Positions 1 through 8,197 of a DNA stretch of 64,000 bases are shown here, piece by piece. The translations under genes were made by a program, and so were the position numbers. Under the pieces are notes generated by a model. That model was not told the origin of the DNA, searched no databases, and saw nothing but the letters and a program-made list of their open reading frames with translations. The number at the start of each line of letters is the position of its first letter. Within the stretch, counting starts at the first letter, position 1. Source of the stretch: Sphingomonas sp. AX6 (GTDB lineage Bacteria > Pseudomonadota > Alphaproteobacteria > Sphingomonadales > Sphingomonadaceae); NCBI RefSeq assembly GCF_902506605.1, contig NZ_LR733979.1:2464008-2528007 (forward strand), read 5' to 3'.

Positions 1-739
1 CAGCCTTGCCGACGGGGTAGGTCGGCGATGCAGCCGCCAGGATGTAAACAAGCATCCCTTCGTTGTACCCCGTCCAGCGGCCCGGCCCCCATCCGCGCTC
101 CGGCCTCCAGCCCATGATGATGGACCCAGGGTTCCGCGCATCTTTTTCTGGAATGCCGGTCGCGCCTTCCTGCGCCCATCGCCAGTTAACGCGGCGATAG
201 ATCGCCTCTGCCAACGATCGGATGCGGCGTTCCTCAATGGAATCGCCATCGTAATAAGCCTGTGCAAACAAAATCCCGCCAAGTAGCAAGGTCGTGTCCA
301 CAGTGGAGAGTTCCGACGTTCCGTGCCGCGTACCGTCGCTATTTTTGAGGAAATGGTAGTAGAAGCCTTGATAGCCCGTCATCCCGCTGGCGGCAGGGCC
401 TTGCGGCGCGTCGTGATAGAACTCCATGCAGCGCAAGGTGCGCTCAACGGCCTGATCGCGGGAAACGTAGCGTCGCTCGACGCCGACTGCATAGGCGGTG
501 ATGGCAAACCCGGTCGCCGCTACACTGGAAAATGGATTGGAGGGCCACCGGTCGGGCGCCAGGCAAGTGTCGGTGGTCGTGGTGTCCCAAAAATAATCGA
601 ACGTGTCGCGGCTTAGCGCCTCAACAAATTTGGCGTCCCGAGCGCTAGCCGTAGGCGTGCTGATCCCGTCCTCGACGACAACGCAGCTCGACAATGCCGC
701 AGCACTCATCACGAGGAGCAAGGCAGAAAGGCGTTTCAT
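1..739 (-). CDS. glucoamylase-like domain lipoprotein (5' part only)
   Basis: Partial gene: the start is at 739 and the coding sequence runs off the left edge, giving about 246 residues. The N-terminus is a lipoprotein signal peptide with a lipobox ending LSSC, putting the lipidated Cys at residue 19. After it come FDYFWDTT, a segment with YYHFL, and STVDTTLLLGGILFAQAYY, then GWRPERGWGPGRW and YNEGM. These match the glucoamylase-like family (COG5368, PF10091), thought to act on periplasmic or surface beta-glucans or other oligosaccharides. The assignment rests on these motifs; the C-terminal half is not visible. It lies in the same orientation as the sulfatase upstream of it, separated by 91 bp. 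Confidence 0.75.
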   Translation of the reverse strand, partial: MKRLSALLLVMSAAALSSCVVVEDGISTPTASARDAKFVEALSRDTFDYFWDTTTTDTCLAPDRWPSNPFSSVAATGFAITAYAVGVERRYVSRDQAVERTLRCMEFYHDAPQGPAASGMTGYQGFYYHFLKNSDGTRHGTSELSTVDTTLLLGGILFAQAYYDGDSIEERRIRSLAEAIYRRVNWRWAQEGATGIPEKDARNPGSIIMGWRPERGWGPGRWTGYNEGMLVYILAAASPTYPVGKA

Positions 740-830
740 TGACAGGGACCTTCGGTTGATGGCTCTCGGGTGGGGCTGCATGCCCCTCGATCAAGCTTAG
801 TTTTGCATCAGATGCGACGATCGAGGCGGT

Positions 831-2381
831 CTACCCCTTCACGATGAACGATTCCGGGAATGGCGCCCCTGCCGGGCCGTCGGCGTCGCGGAAGAAGTTG
901 CGGCCCAGCGTGTCGGGGCGAAGCGGGATCTGCATCCCGCCCGTACGTTCCAGTTCAGCGAACATCTTCGCACCCATCGCCTGCGCCAGTTTCTCATGCC
1001 CCGGCTCGGCGAGCAGGTTACGCGATTCGAGCGGGTCGGCGGTCAGATCGTATAGCTCGTCCAAATCCCACAGGCCGTGAAAGCGGATGAACTTGTAGCG
1101 ATCCTCGCGCAGCGCATGGACGGTCGGGGTCTGCGGAAAATTGCGCTCCCAATAATATTCGTAAAGCAGATGCTCGCGCCACGGGATCGTCTCTCCGCGC
1201 GCCAGCGGCAGGAAGTTCTTGCCCTCGATTGATGCGGGCGCTTCCAGTCCGGCGGCGGCGAGCAGCGTCGGCGCGACGTCGATATTGGCCACCACTTGTT
1301 CGACCTTGGTTCCGCCCTTGAACATCGCCGGGCAGCGCATCAACATCGGAATGCGCATCGATTCCTCATAGGCCGTGCGCTTGTCGATCAGACCATGCTC
1401 GCCGAACGCGAAGCCATTGTCGCCGAGATAGAGGATCAGCGTGTCGTCTAACTCTCCGCGCGCCTCCAGAGCGTCCATGACCCGGGCAATGCCTTCGTCG
1501 ACGGCGAGCAAGGTCTCCATATAGGCCTTGTAATAGTCGCCGATGTCGAGATCCGAGTGATACGGGAAATCGACGCCGTGCCAGCTGTTACGCTGGTCAT
1601 GGACCCAACGCGGCCGGCCTTGCGCGTTCGGACCTTCGGCCGCCATGGTCTCAGGGTAACGGAACGTCTCGTTCGCATAGCGGCCCTTGTGGCGCTCAGC
1701 GGGGATAAATTCTGAATGCACCGCCTTATGGCTGACATACATCAGCCAGGGCTTGTCCTTCGAGCGACCGTCCAACCAGTCGAGCGCGTAATCGGTCAGC
1801 TCGTCGGTGATATAGCCTTTTTGAGGCACCTTTTGCCCGTCGACGTTAAGCCCGTCTGCTTGGGGCAGATAGTGGCCCTGGCCAACAAAGCTGACCCAGC
1901 GATCGAAGCCGGGTTGCGGCGCGTCGCCGACATTGCCCATGTGCCATTTTCCGAAATAGCCGGTGTCATAGCCCGCGGCCTGGAGATATTCGGGGAAGAA
2001 GGTCAGCCCGTCGAGCGAGGCATGGTTATTATCGATCACCCGGTGCTGATGAGCGTAGAGTCCGGTCAGGATCGAGGCGCGTGACGGTGAGCAGAGCGCT
2101 GTGGTGACGAAAGCGTTTCGGAAATGCACCCCCTCAGCCGCCAACCGGTCGAGCGTCGGGGTTGCGCCGAAATCTTGGGGTTTAAGAAAGCCCATCGCGT
2201 CGTAGCGGTGGTCGTCTGTGAGAATGACGACGATGTTACGCGGTCGTGCGCCGCGAATGGATTTCAAGCGCTTTGATTGAGGCGCTTGCGCGACCCCCTG
2301 GGTTGCCCAGGAGAAAAGGCCGAACCCCGCGCCGGTGCTGCCCGCAAGCAAGACGCCGCGGCGTGATAAATCTAGAGGCAT
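831..2381 (-). CDS. Tat-exported sulfatase
   Basis: 516-aa sulfatase of the alkaline-phosphatase superfamily, predicted to hydrolyse a sulfate ester in the periplasm. The N-terminus carries a twin-arginine signal (SRRGVLLAG, residues 6-14). The metal-binding LTDDHR lies at residues 54-59. The formylglycine signature C97-S-P-S-R101 is intact, so an anaerobic or FGE-type maturase is needed elsewhere in the genome. The later motif LGDNGFAFGEHG is typical of arylsulfatases, and the C-terminal part resembles the DUF4976 tail. Substrate cannot be read from sequence. The start codon is 3 bp from the stop of the truncated SbcD-like gene, so this junction probably marks an insertion or deletion boundary. 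Confidence 0.88.
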   Translation of the reverse strand: MPLDLSRRGVLLAGSTGAGFGLFSWATQGVAQAPQSKRLKSIRGARPRNIVVILTDDHRYDAMGFLKPQDFGATPTLDRLAAEGVHFRNAFVTTALCSPSRASILTGLYAHQHRVIDNNHASLDGLTFFPEYLQAAGYDTGYFGKWHMGNVGDAPQPGFDRWVSFVGQGHYLPQADGLNVDGQKVPQKGYITDELTDYALDWLDGRSKDKPWLMYVSHKAVHSEFIPAERHKGRYANETFRYPETMAAEGPNAQGRPRWVHDQRNSWHGVDFPYHSDLDIGDYYKAYMETLLAVDEGIARVMDALEARGELDDTLILYLGDNGFAFGEHGLIDKRTAYEESMRIPMLMRCPAMFKGGTKVEQVVANIDVAPTLLAAAGLEAPASIEGKNFLPLARGETIPWREHLLYEYYWERNFPQTPTVHALREDRYKFIRFHGLWDLDELYDLTADPLESRNLLAEPGHEKLAQAMGAKMFAELERTGGMQIPLRPDTLGRNFFRDADGPAGAPFPESFIVKG

Positions 2382-2384
2382 CGC

Positions 2385-2870
2385 TTACTCCCAAACCACC
2401 TGTTGGCTTCCAGCACCAACGAGTTCGCCCATATCCTCTGCGTCAAAGCAAGCTCGCGCGGCGAACTCATAGGAAAAGGGAAGGGCAGAGATAGCAACCG
2501 ACCCGTGCTCGTCTTCGAGTATCATCGGCAGATCGTTGGCATCGAGCGGTCCACGGATCAGCGCTTTTTCGATCGGCGCGAGGACGCCGAGCATGCCGAT
2601 CTGGGCGGCCGCATCGTGATTGCCGGCAATGATGACGATGGCGAGTGTTGGGTTGGCCGCCGCCCGAACCAGAAAGTCGCGAAGGCGCGTGAGCGCGGTT
2701 TGCGGCGGCCCGGCGCGGTCAAAGATATCGCCGGCAATGATGAGCACGTCAGGGGAATGCTCGAGGATGGCCGAATCGATCTGGGCGAGGATCGCATCGT
2801 GATCCTCGTCGAGCGGTAACCGGAAGAACTGGCGGCCGAGATGCCAGTCGCTCGTGTGCAAAATCCGCAT
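2385..2870 (-). pseudogene. truncated SbcD-like DNA repair nuclease
   Basis: 161-aa calcineurin-like phosphoesterase fragment. It begins MRILHTSDWHLGRQFF, carries AGDIFDRAGPP and then AGNHDAAAQIG, which are the D-x-H, GD and GNHD metal-site motifs of SbcD/Mre11 nucleases. Family members are usually about 380-420 aa and go on to a GHxH motif and a capping domain; both are absent here. The reading frame stops just 3 bp before the sulfatase start codon, so the gene looks cut by rearrangement. No SbcC-like ATPase partner is present in the window. It is divergent from the WYL regulator, with a shared inverted repeat between them. It could still be expressed, but the nuclease site is incomplete. 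Confidence 0.7.
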
Positions 2871-2879
2871 TCCCTCGTT

Positions 2880-2913
2880 CCATCTAGTTTTTATACGTGC
2901 AGGAACTAGATGG
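2880..2913. promoter_or_regulatory. 10-bp perfect inverted repeat, candidate WYL-regulator operator
   Basis: CCATCTAGTT at 2880-2889 and AACTAGATGG at 2904-2913 form a perfect 10-bp inverted repeat with a 14-bp spacer, inside the 75-bp gap between the divergent SbcD-like and WYL genes. WYL regulators of the CapW/BrxR type are known to bind such repeats as dimers and to repress their own locus. The role here is inferred from position and symmetry. Confidence 0.55.
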
Positions 2914-2945
2914 ATTCTGCCCGAAGAGTCAACTAAGGTCCCATC

Positions 2946-3716
2946 ATGACCGACAGCGAGCTCAAGCCCGCACAGCGTGCGAGGCTACACTATCTGGATC
3001 AATGCCTCACCTGGCTGGGGCAGGCGAACAGGCGCGACCTGATCGAGAGGTTCGGTATCTCCAACGCTCAGGCGGCGGTAGACTTCCGGATCTACATGGA
3101 GCGCGCGCGCGCGCCCGCACCGTCCTATGACCCCGTTCGCAAAACCTATGTCGCGGACCGGGCGCATCGCGGACTCGAAAATACGGCCGAACCGCCCTTG
3201 CTTGAGGCGATATACGCACAGGCCCACCAGGACTTTGCGCGGCTTCCCGGACCGACCCGACAATGTCCGGCGCCGGTGATGCGTGAGCTCAATCAGGCGA
3301 TCGAAAGGCGCTGTTTTGTCGAGATCGATTATGTGTCGATGTCGTCCGGCCGCCGCGATCGCCAATGGATCGCGCCCGCCCATATCGCTAGCGATGGCGA
3401 GCGATTGCATGTCCGGGCCTGGAGTCCAGATCGCAACGAGTGGCGCGACTTCCTTCCCGTGCGGGTGTCGGACGGCAGTAGTTTCAAGATGCGCCCGATC
3501 GAGGACACCCTACCGCCGGACGAGGACTGGGACATGATTGTCGAGGTCCGTTTGCGGCCCAGGGCGGATCTTACTGCGGAGCAGAAGAGGGCGGTCCGGT
3601 TCGAATATGGCTTCGTGGGCGATGATATCCGCTTCGAGACGCGGCGAGCCCTCGAATTCTACATCGTGCGGCGCTGGGGGCTGGATCGTCCTGGCGCCCG
3701 GCTTGAGCGGTATTGA
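2946..3716 (+). CDS. WYL-domain transcriptional regulator (CapW/BrxR-like)
   Basis: 256 aa. Residues about 10-70 look like a winged helix-turn-helix (LTWLGQANRRDLIERFGISN). Residues about 115-178 form the WYL domain, including FVEIDY, WIAPAHI and HVRAWSPDRNEWRDFLPVRV. The remaining ~75 residues would be the C-terminal WCX-type domain. This architecture is that of CapW and BrxR, regulators that repress phage-defence or DNA-damage-linked operons and are released by a ligand or nucleic acid signal. The gene is divergent from the SbcD-like stump and followed 6 bp later by a truncated gene, so its original target operon seems lost. The start is chosen for its fit to the winged-helix N-terminus; no strong ribosome binding site is visible. 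Confidence 0.8.
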   Translation: MTDSELKPAQRARLHYLDQCLTWLGQANRRDLIERFGISNAQAAVDFRIYMERARAPAPSYDPVRKTYVADRAHRGLENTAEPPLLEAIYAQAHQDFARLPGPTRQCPAPVMRELNQAIERRCFVEIDYVSMSSGRRDRQWIAPAHIASDGERLHVRAWSPDRNEWRDFLPVRVSDGSSFKMRPIEDTLPPDEDWDMIVEVRLRPRADLTAEQKRAVRFEYGFVGDDIRFETRRALEFYIVRRWGLDRPGARLERY

Positions 3717-3722
3717 CCGCCG

Positions 3723-3983
3723 ATGGTTGGCAAAGTCACCGTCGATCCCCGCGAGCGCGCCACCCCGGTTGCTGATCCCGCGATCATCGAAGCGCGGAGT
3801 CGACGGAACGGCCGCCTGATCGACGCCAAACGTGTGATCGGGTCATTCGATTATGCCGCCGCCATCCGCCTGAGGGGTGTCCTGAATGACGCCGGCAGTC
3901 GTGGCCGGCCGCGTCTGGTCTGCTCGAACTGCGGCGTCACGCTTTTCCCGGCGAGCAGCGCGCGCGCCGGAGTGTCGCGATGA
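3723..3983 (+). CDS. short protein with CxxC motif, probably a truncated gene
   Basis: 86 aa, starting 6 bp after the WYL gene in the same direction, so probably co-transcribed. The middle reads RNGRLIDAKRVIG, then YAAAIRLRGVL, then RPRLVCSNCGVTLF, and it ends soon after. This layout resembles the N-terminus of much longer CoiA-like / DUF6035-type proteins, where a Cys pair starts a zinc-binding region. I cannot confirm that relationship from sequence alone. If right, the gene lost most of its length at the boundary before the tRNA-Ser element. The 155 bp between its stop and the tRNA hold no gene. Confidence 0.4.
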   Translation: MVGKVTVDPRERATPVADPAIIEARSRRNGRLIDAKRVIGSFDYAAAIRLRGVLNDAGSRGRPRLVCSNCGVTLFPASSARAGVSR

Positions 3984-4138
3984 GTTCATGCTTATCGATC
4001 CTGTTCGGCATGCTGTGTTCGAAGCACAGAGGTGCCAGTGTCGCCCGATCGAGCTTCATTCGCTCGTAGTATATATGGTCAGATCTCGGCGCCTTTTCCA
4101 TTGATCGACAAGGTTAGCCCATCTATGGCCAGCGGCCT

Positions 4139-4225
4139 GGACGGGTGGCCGAGTGGTTTAAGGCAGCGGTCTTGAAAACCGCCGTGGGTTTGCGCTCACC
4201 GTGGGTTCGAATCCCACCCCGTCCG
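4139..4225 (+). tRNA. tRNA-Ser(TGA), intact
   Basis: An 87-nt class II tRNA. The acceptor stem GGACGGG (4139-4145) pairs with CCCGTCC (4218-4224), followed by discriminator G. The anticodon loop CTTGAAA gives anticodon TGA. There is a long variable arm, and the T-arm GTGGG/CCCAC encloses TTCGAAT. CCA is not encoded. It differs from the broken copy at 10587-10656 in the acceptor stem and variable arm, so the two are not simple duplicates. It lies 127 bp from the end of the recombinase trio. The sequence 4226-4352 between them contains no gene that I can recognise. Confidence 0.95.
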
Positions 4226-4352
4226 GATGACGACCTAGTTAGTCGATCTGATCAGCAAGAAGACCAGCTCTTCAATTCAAGATACGCCTGGTTCAAAGTC
4301 ATCAGATTTCTCTTAACAAAATATTGTGCGAGAACTGACGGGAGCTCACGAC

Positions 4353-4934
4353 CTAAGACGAAGAACGTCGACTTTCGAGCCATTTGGCGTAATCTAATGT
4401 CTTTGCCGCAGGAATTAGAACAGACTTGTTGGGGTGAGCGGATAAATCCCGTATTTCATTGGTTTGGCTATCAAGCACGATACCAACGTCATGGACCCGA
4501 TCGAGAATTGTCGCTAACATTTCAAAAGCTACATCAAGCTTTCCGTCACCGAGATGCGATTCAGATTGTTTGGCGGGGGTCATCATTAGAGCAGACAGTC
4601 TCCTGTCCATCTGGTCTAAAGCATTTTTCAAAAAATCGTTTCGTGCCTTCAGATTTCTCATTTCTTTCGAGAATACTGAATCAGGTCGTTTGTTTTTCCT
4701 AGAAGTTTCATCCTCCAGGAAGTGTATCATCGACGCCTCCAGAAACGCTCTATATTTTTCATTACATCTTAATCTATGTGGGCTCCTATTTACTATCGGC
4801 CCCATAGCGTTGCTAAGTTGAGAAATATTGCGGCACTTAAACCCAGTTTTTATTAAATGGTTTTGCGCAAATAAAAGGCTATCAAGACATTGAGCTGTTA
4901 TTTCTCCATGCAGTTTTGCTGCATTGTATGTCAC
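4353..4934 (-). CDS. third protein of recombinase trio (GmtX/TnpC-like)
   Basis: 193 aa, GTG start that overlaps the stop of the preceding recombinase gene (GTGA), so probably translationally coupled. No catalytic motif is visible. Residues about 30-70 (CRNISQLSNAMGPIVNRSP and following) look like a helix-turn-helix. Residues about 85-120 are rich in heptad-like Leu/Met and charged residues (MRNLKARNDFLKNALDQM), suggesting a short coiled coil. Position and size match the small third protein in the Tn554 tnpABC operon and GmtX of the gamma-mobile-trio. By analogy it would direct or regulate the two recombinases. Function is inferred from context only. The sequence is AT-richer than the flanking chromosome. 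Confidence 0.6.
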   Translation of the reverse strand: MTYNAAKLHGEITAQCLDSLLFAQNHLIKTGFKCRNISQLSNAMGPIVNRSPHRLRCNEKYRAFLEASMIHFLEDETSRKNKRPDSVFSKEMRNLKARNDFLKNALDQMDRRLSALMMTPAKQSESHLGDGKLDVAFEMLATILDRVHDVGIVLDSQTNEIRDLSAHPNKSVLIPAAKTLDYAKWLESRRSSS

Positions 4935-7900
4935 GATGTTGTAGCTCGTTGATCTGCCAAGCCTAAAAGTTTGATCGGCTGTGAAGAAAGGTATTCAGTC
5001 AATGGCGTTTCGATTAATTTGGCGAGGTCGGATAACTCCCAGCCCCTTGCTGCCATAATCGTTCGAAGTAGCGATGCAGTGCGTAGCAGATTGTAATCGC
5101 AGTCTATTGCAACGAGCTCTTCCTCCGGCCACGCGGTTTTCGATAAAATTTGGCGGCGTATAATCTCTGACTGGATTGCCAATTCTGGGGTTTCTAGGAC
5201 AGGAAATGCGTCGGAGTCTAATATTCTGGCAAGAAGAAACTCTTGATCCGTAGATGGCCCCGAAACCCTCTGAAGGTGCAATCTTACAATATCCGGCATG
5301 CCTACATATAACGAAGAGAAATCTTCGTTTTCAAGCATTTCCGTCAGTAACTTCTCTGAAACAGCCCATCCCAATAGTTCATGTGTATCAATATCAATAC
5401 GGCTATATATCTCGCCTAGCGCAGATTTGTCGGGACCGCTCTTTACTTTAGCATACGAGCGCTTGCCGTGGTCAATCCGACTAGTGAGCTCTCTGATCTT
5501 AGCTCCAATTGCCGGCAAGTGATCTACGCTCTTGCATGCTATCGGGCATGCTCCACAACGCCTTCCCTCCCGGATAACGGGCAGGATGTCGGTCGGACAC
5601 ATCTCGCCTACCGGACAAATATGGGTATCTCTGAATACGATGTTGGACATTGGAGAGCTGCGAAGCAAGTCGATGCCTCCCGCCGACTCGACATCGGCCT
5701 CGTGATTGGAGAGTGAAAAGAATGCAAAGTCTGAGATTGCGTTGTCACGATCCTTTCGAAAGGCCATTTGCATGGTCGAATTCACCTCCGAAGCTTTCAC
5801 ATAAGCCGGACCGGAAACAATCGGGGCCGGCGGCATTTCACTGCGGCCCACCTGGCTGTCAGCATACCTAAGCTTGGCTCCCAGCACGTCGTCGGTTGGG
5901 TGAACATAGATCGCGGTCACCGCAGCAGACTTATGTCCGACGGCAGCAGCCAAGTCCTCCAAGCTTAAAAACGCCGATCGCAGTGAGATGTAGGTCGACC
6001 TACAGCTGTGAGGAGTATGAATAGGGGAAATCTTAAGCGCACAAAACGGAAAACCCTCAGGCGTTCTGGTGATGCGGGCATTCTTAGGTTGGGATTGCTT
6101 GACCAACGGCGTATACTCAACAATCCCTGAGTAATACCGCTCGAAAGCTAAAAGGATACTAAGCCATGTAGTCTGATAGGCGGCGTCGGTCAGCGGTTGG
6201 TTTGTTTCCGGATTTCTAAAGAGCGGTAAAATTTCTGGGAACCGCGTGGCCTCCCGCCCTTCATAAAGCACCGTAAAATCTTCGACGCCAAGTGATTGCT
6301 GATGATCCAACTCTCGCATCAGGCAGTCGTATACGCGCTTGAGAATTGGTCGCCTAAACCCATTGTGCACCTTGTCAGTGTTCACCCATAGGTATTTCAC
6401 CACATCGTCTGAGTTGTTATCCTGTTCGGTATTATATTTGTTGAACGTCAGCTGGCAAAGCCATTGCACACTCTGCAATCTCAAACCGGTCTCAAGGGCT
6501 ACGATTATCATTCGAATCGCAGAAATGCTGTTCTGCCCATTGCGAGAATCGAAGCGAACCAAATCAATTGGAACGTGGGAGACAACAAACTCTTCACCAA
6601 GATGGGTGTACCTCAGGTCAACCCCGAATTCTTTGGCATCAAGAGAGATATTTGCGGGAAATTTCCGTAGAGACGGCAGCATAGATTGCAGCCGCATCCC
6701 AAACAACTCAACCAAATAGAGCCAGTTTATCAAATGAGGCACTAAGTGCCGTGAAAACGGTACTTTATTTGTGGTCCGATTTTTTATGCCAACGACCCGA
6801 GGCAAATCACTCTTATGCAATGGGTTCCGGAACTCCGGCCCTGCGATAGCTTGATCGTCGGACGAAGTGTAATTGGCCTCGATGAAATCAAAGAAATGCA
6901 GTACAGCATTAATTTTAGCGTACTTGGTATCTGTACCATTACCTAGAATATCAAGAAATTTGATAAATGTTGGAAAGGGTCTTTCCTGCTTCGCACTGTC
7001 ATATATGTAAGGTGTTCGCAGAAATAACCGGGGAGAATCCGGAATTAGAACCGTCGACAGGGGATTGTCGAACGCCGCAGCGGGAAGGGCTATAGCGAGA
7101 TAATCGGCCAATGTTCGAAGCGCTGAACGCGGAGTTTTATTCTGCTCAAAGCCGCGAACGTTCTCTCGATACGTAAGATATTCATCGAAGAGATTTGACC
7201 AATTGGATCTTGCCTCCTCTGTCATCACAGAATCAAGAAAAGGGAGTTGCTCGCTGTCCGGAAACCACGTGCTCCGCTTTGTCCGGTTTTTGACTAAATT
7301 TACGAGGTCCCCGGGGTCTTCCGGCTGATTGGCAGGGGCCATTCCTCGTTTAGGCCTACTAGATAAATGGACGCGCCTTTCATGTTTAGTGATTTCGCGG
7401 AGCCTACCGCGCTCCCTGATGCGGTCATCTAACTCAACGTATGGAAAGTTGAAGTAGAACCTATCGCTAAAGTACAATTCCAATTGGGCCAAGTCCGAGC
7501 CGCCAAACTGCACTCGGTGTGGAAAAGATACCAAAATCTCTCGAAGAAAGAATGATAATGTCTGTTGGATCTTACCAACTGGATACCCAGTAGTTCCTTC
7601 ATTGCAGGCACGATGAAAGTGAAATAAACCCGGAACCTCGGAAATATCGATAGACTCCGGCACCGTCCAGCTGGTTGAGTAAAGCCAGCGGGGTACGTGG
7701 CTATTCATTCTAAAGCTGGAGGAGGCACTTTTAGGATCATCATAGTCGACGCAGAATCTATAAAGCTCCGGGCCGTTCCTCCTAGTGATTTCTTTGGACA
7801 GTGTGGTTCCGAATGTATGCCAGATTGGAACCATTAGTGTTCCATCTGCCCATAGACGGAAGAGAAGGAATTTTGCTAAATGCCTAAACGATTGCCAACC

Positions 7901-8197
7901 GAAGGCATCGATAAAACTCTCCGTCCCCAATGTAGCGTATAGCTTTGGCGCGCACTTTGAAAAGAACTCGGATTGCGACGCGGTTCCTAAGCTCGGGAGT
8001 AATTGTATAAACGCCGAAGAAGGGTGAGTACCGGTTGTCGTATGAGAGATGATGTCGACAAACTCAATGCCTCTTTGGGAGGCTTGCTTTCCGGCCTCAC
8101 CCACGGTCACCATCTCGGCGTATAATTCCAACGCGAAATGTAGCGCATTTCTGTCAAATGACTCTAGAAGCAATACTTTCGGAGATGTATTTATCAT
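4931..8197 (-). CDS. large tyrosine recombinase (GmtZ/TnpB-like)
   Basis: 1088 aa. Residues about 560-770 contain a complete tyrosine recombinase box: R573 in GLRLQS, H730-S-C-R733, G754-H755, and candidate nucleophile Y764 in TAIYVHPTDD. After the catalytic part there is a cysteine cluster, C861, C867, C881, C884 and C888, which would suit a zinc site. The N-terminal ~500 residues show no motif that I recognise. Most phage integrases are 300-450 aa, so this is unusually large. Its size and its place second in a three-gene operon match GmtZ of the gamma-mobile-trio, or an enlarged TnpB of Tn554. ATGA overlaps at the start and GTGA at the end couple it to both neighbours. Confidence 0.75.
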   Translation of the reverse strand: MINTSPKVLLLESFDRNALHFALELYAEMVTVGEAGKQASQRGIEFVDIISHTTTGTHPSSAFIQLLPSLGTASQSEFFSKCAPKLYATLGTESFIDAFGWQSFRHLAKFLLFRLWADGTLMVPIWHTFGTTLSKEITRRNGPELYRFCVDYDDPKSASSSFRMNSHVPRWLYSTSWTVPESIDISEVPGLFHFHRACNEGTTGYPVGKIQQTLSFFLREILVSFPHRVQFGGSDLAQLELYFSDRFYFNFPYVELDDRIRERGRLREITKHERRVHLSSRPKRGMAPANQPEDPGDLVNLVKNRTKRSTWFPDSEQLPFLDSVMTEEARSNWSNLFDEYLTYRENVRGFEQNKTPRSALRTLADYLAIALPAAAFDNPLSTVLIPDSPRLFLRTPYIYDSAKQERPFPTFIKFLDILGNGTDTKYAKINAVLHFFDFIEANYTSSDDQAIAGPEFRNPLHKSDLPRVVGIKNRTTNKVPFSRHLVPHLINWLYLVELFGMRLQSMLPSLRKFPANISLDAKEFGVDLRYTHLGEEFVVSHVPIDLVRFDSRNGQNSISAIRMIIVALETGLRLQSVQWLCQLTFNKYNTEQDNNSDDVVKYLWVNTDKVHNGFRRPILKRVYDCLMRELDHQQSLGVEDFTVLYEGREATRFPEILPLFRNPETNQPLTDAAYQTTWLSILLAFERYYSGIVEYTPLVKQSQPKNARITRTPEGFPFCALKISPIHTPHSCRSTYISLRSAFLSLEDLAAAVGHKSAAVTAIYVHPTDDVLGAKLRYADSQVGRSEMPPAPIVSGPAYVKASEVNSTMQMAFRKDRDNAISDFAFFSLSNHEADVESAGGIDLLRSSPMSNIVFRDTHICPVGEMCPTDILPVIREGRRCGACPIACKSVDHLPAIGAKIRELTSRIDHGKRSYAKVKSGPDKSALGEIYSRIDIDTHELLGWAVSEKLLTEMLENEDFSSLYVGMPDIVRLHLQRVSGPSTDQEFLLARILDSDAFPVLETPELAIQSEIIRRQILSKTAWPEEELVAIDCDYNLLRTASLLRTIMAARGWELSDLAKLIETPLTEYLSSQPIKLLGLADQRATTS

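Noticed and set aside
4145..4702. Plus-strand frame of 185 aa starting in the tRNA-Ser
   Set aside because: It is made from tRNA sequence and the antisense of the trio's third gene.
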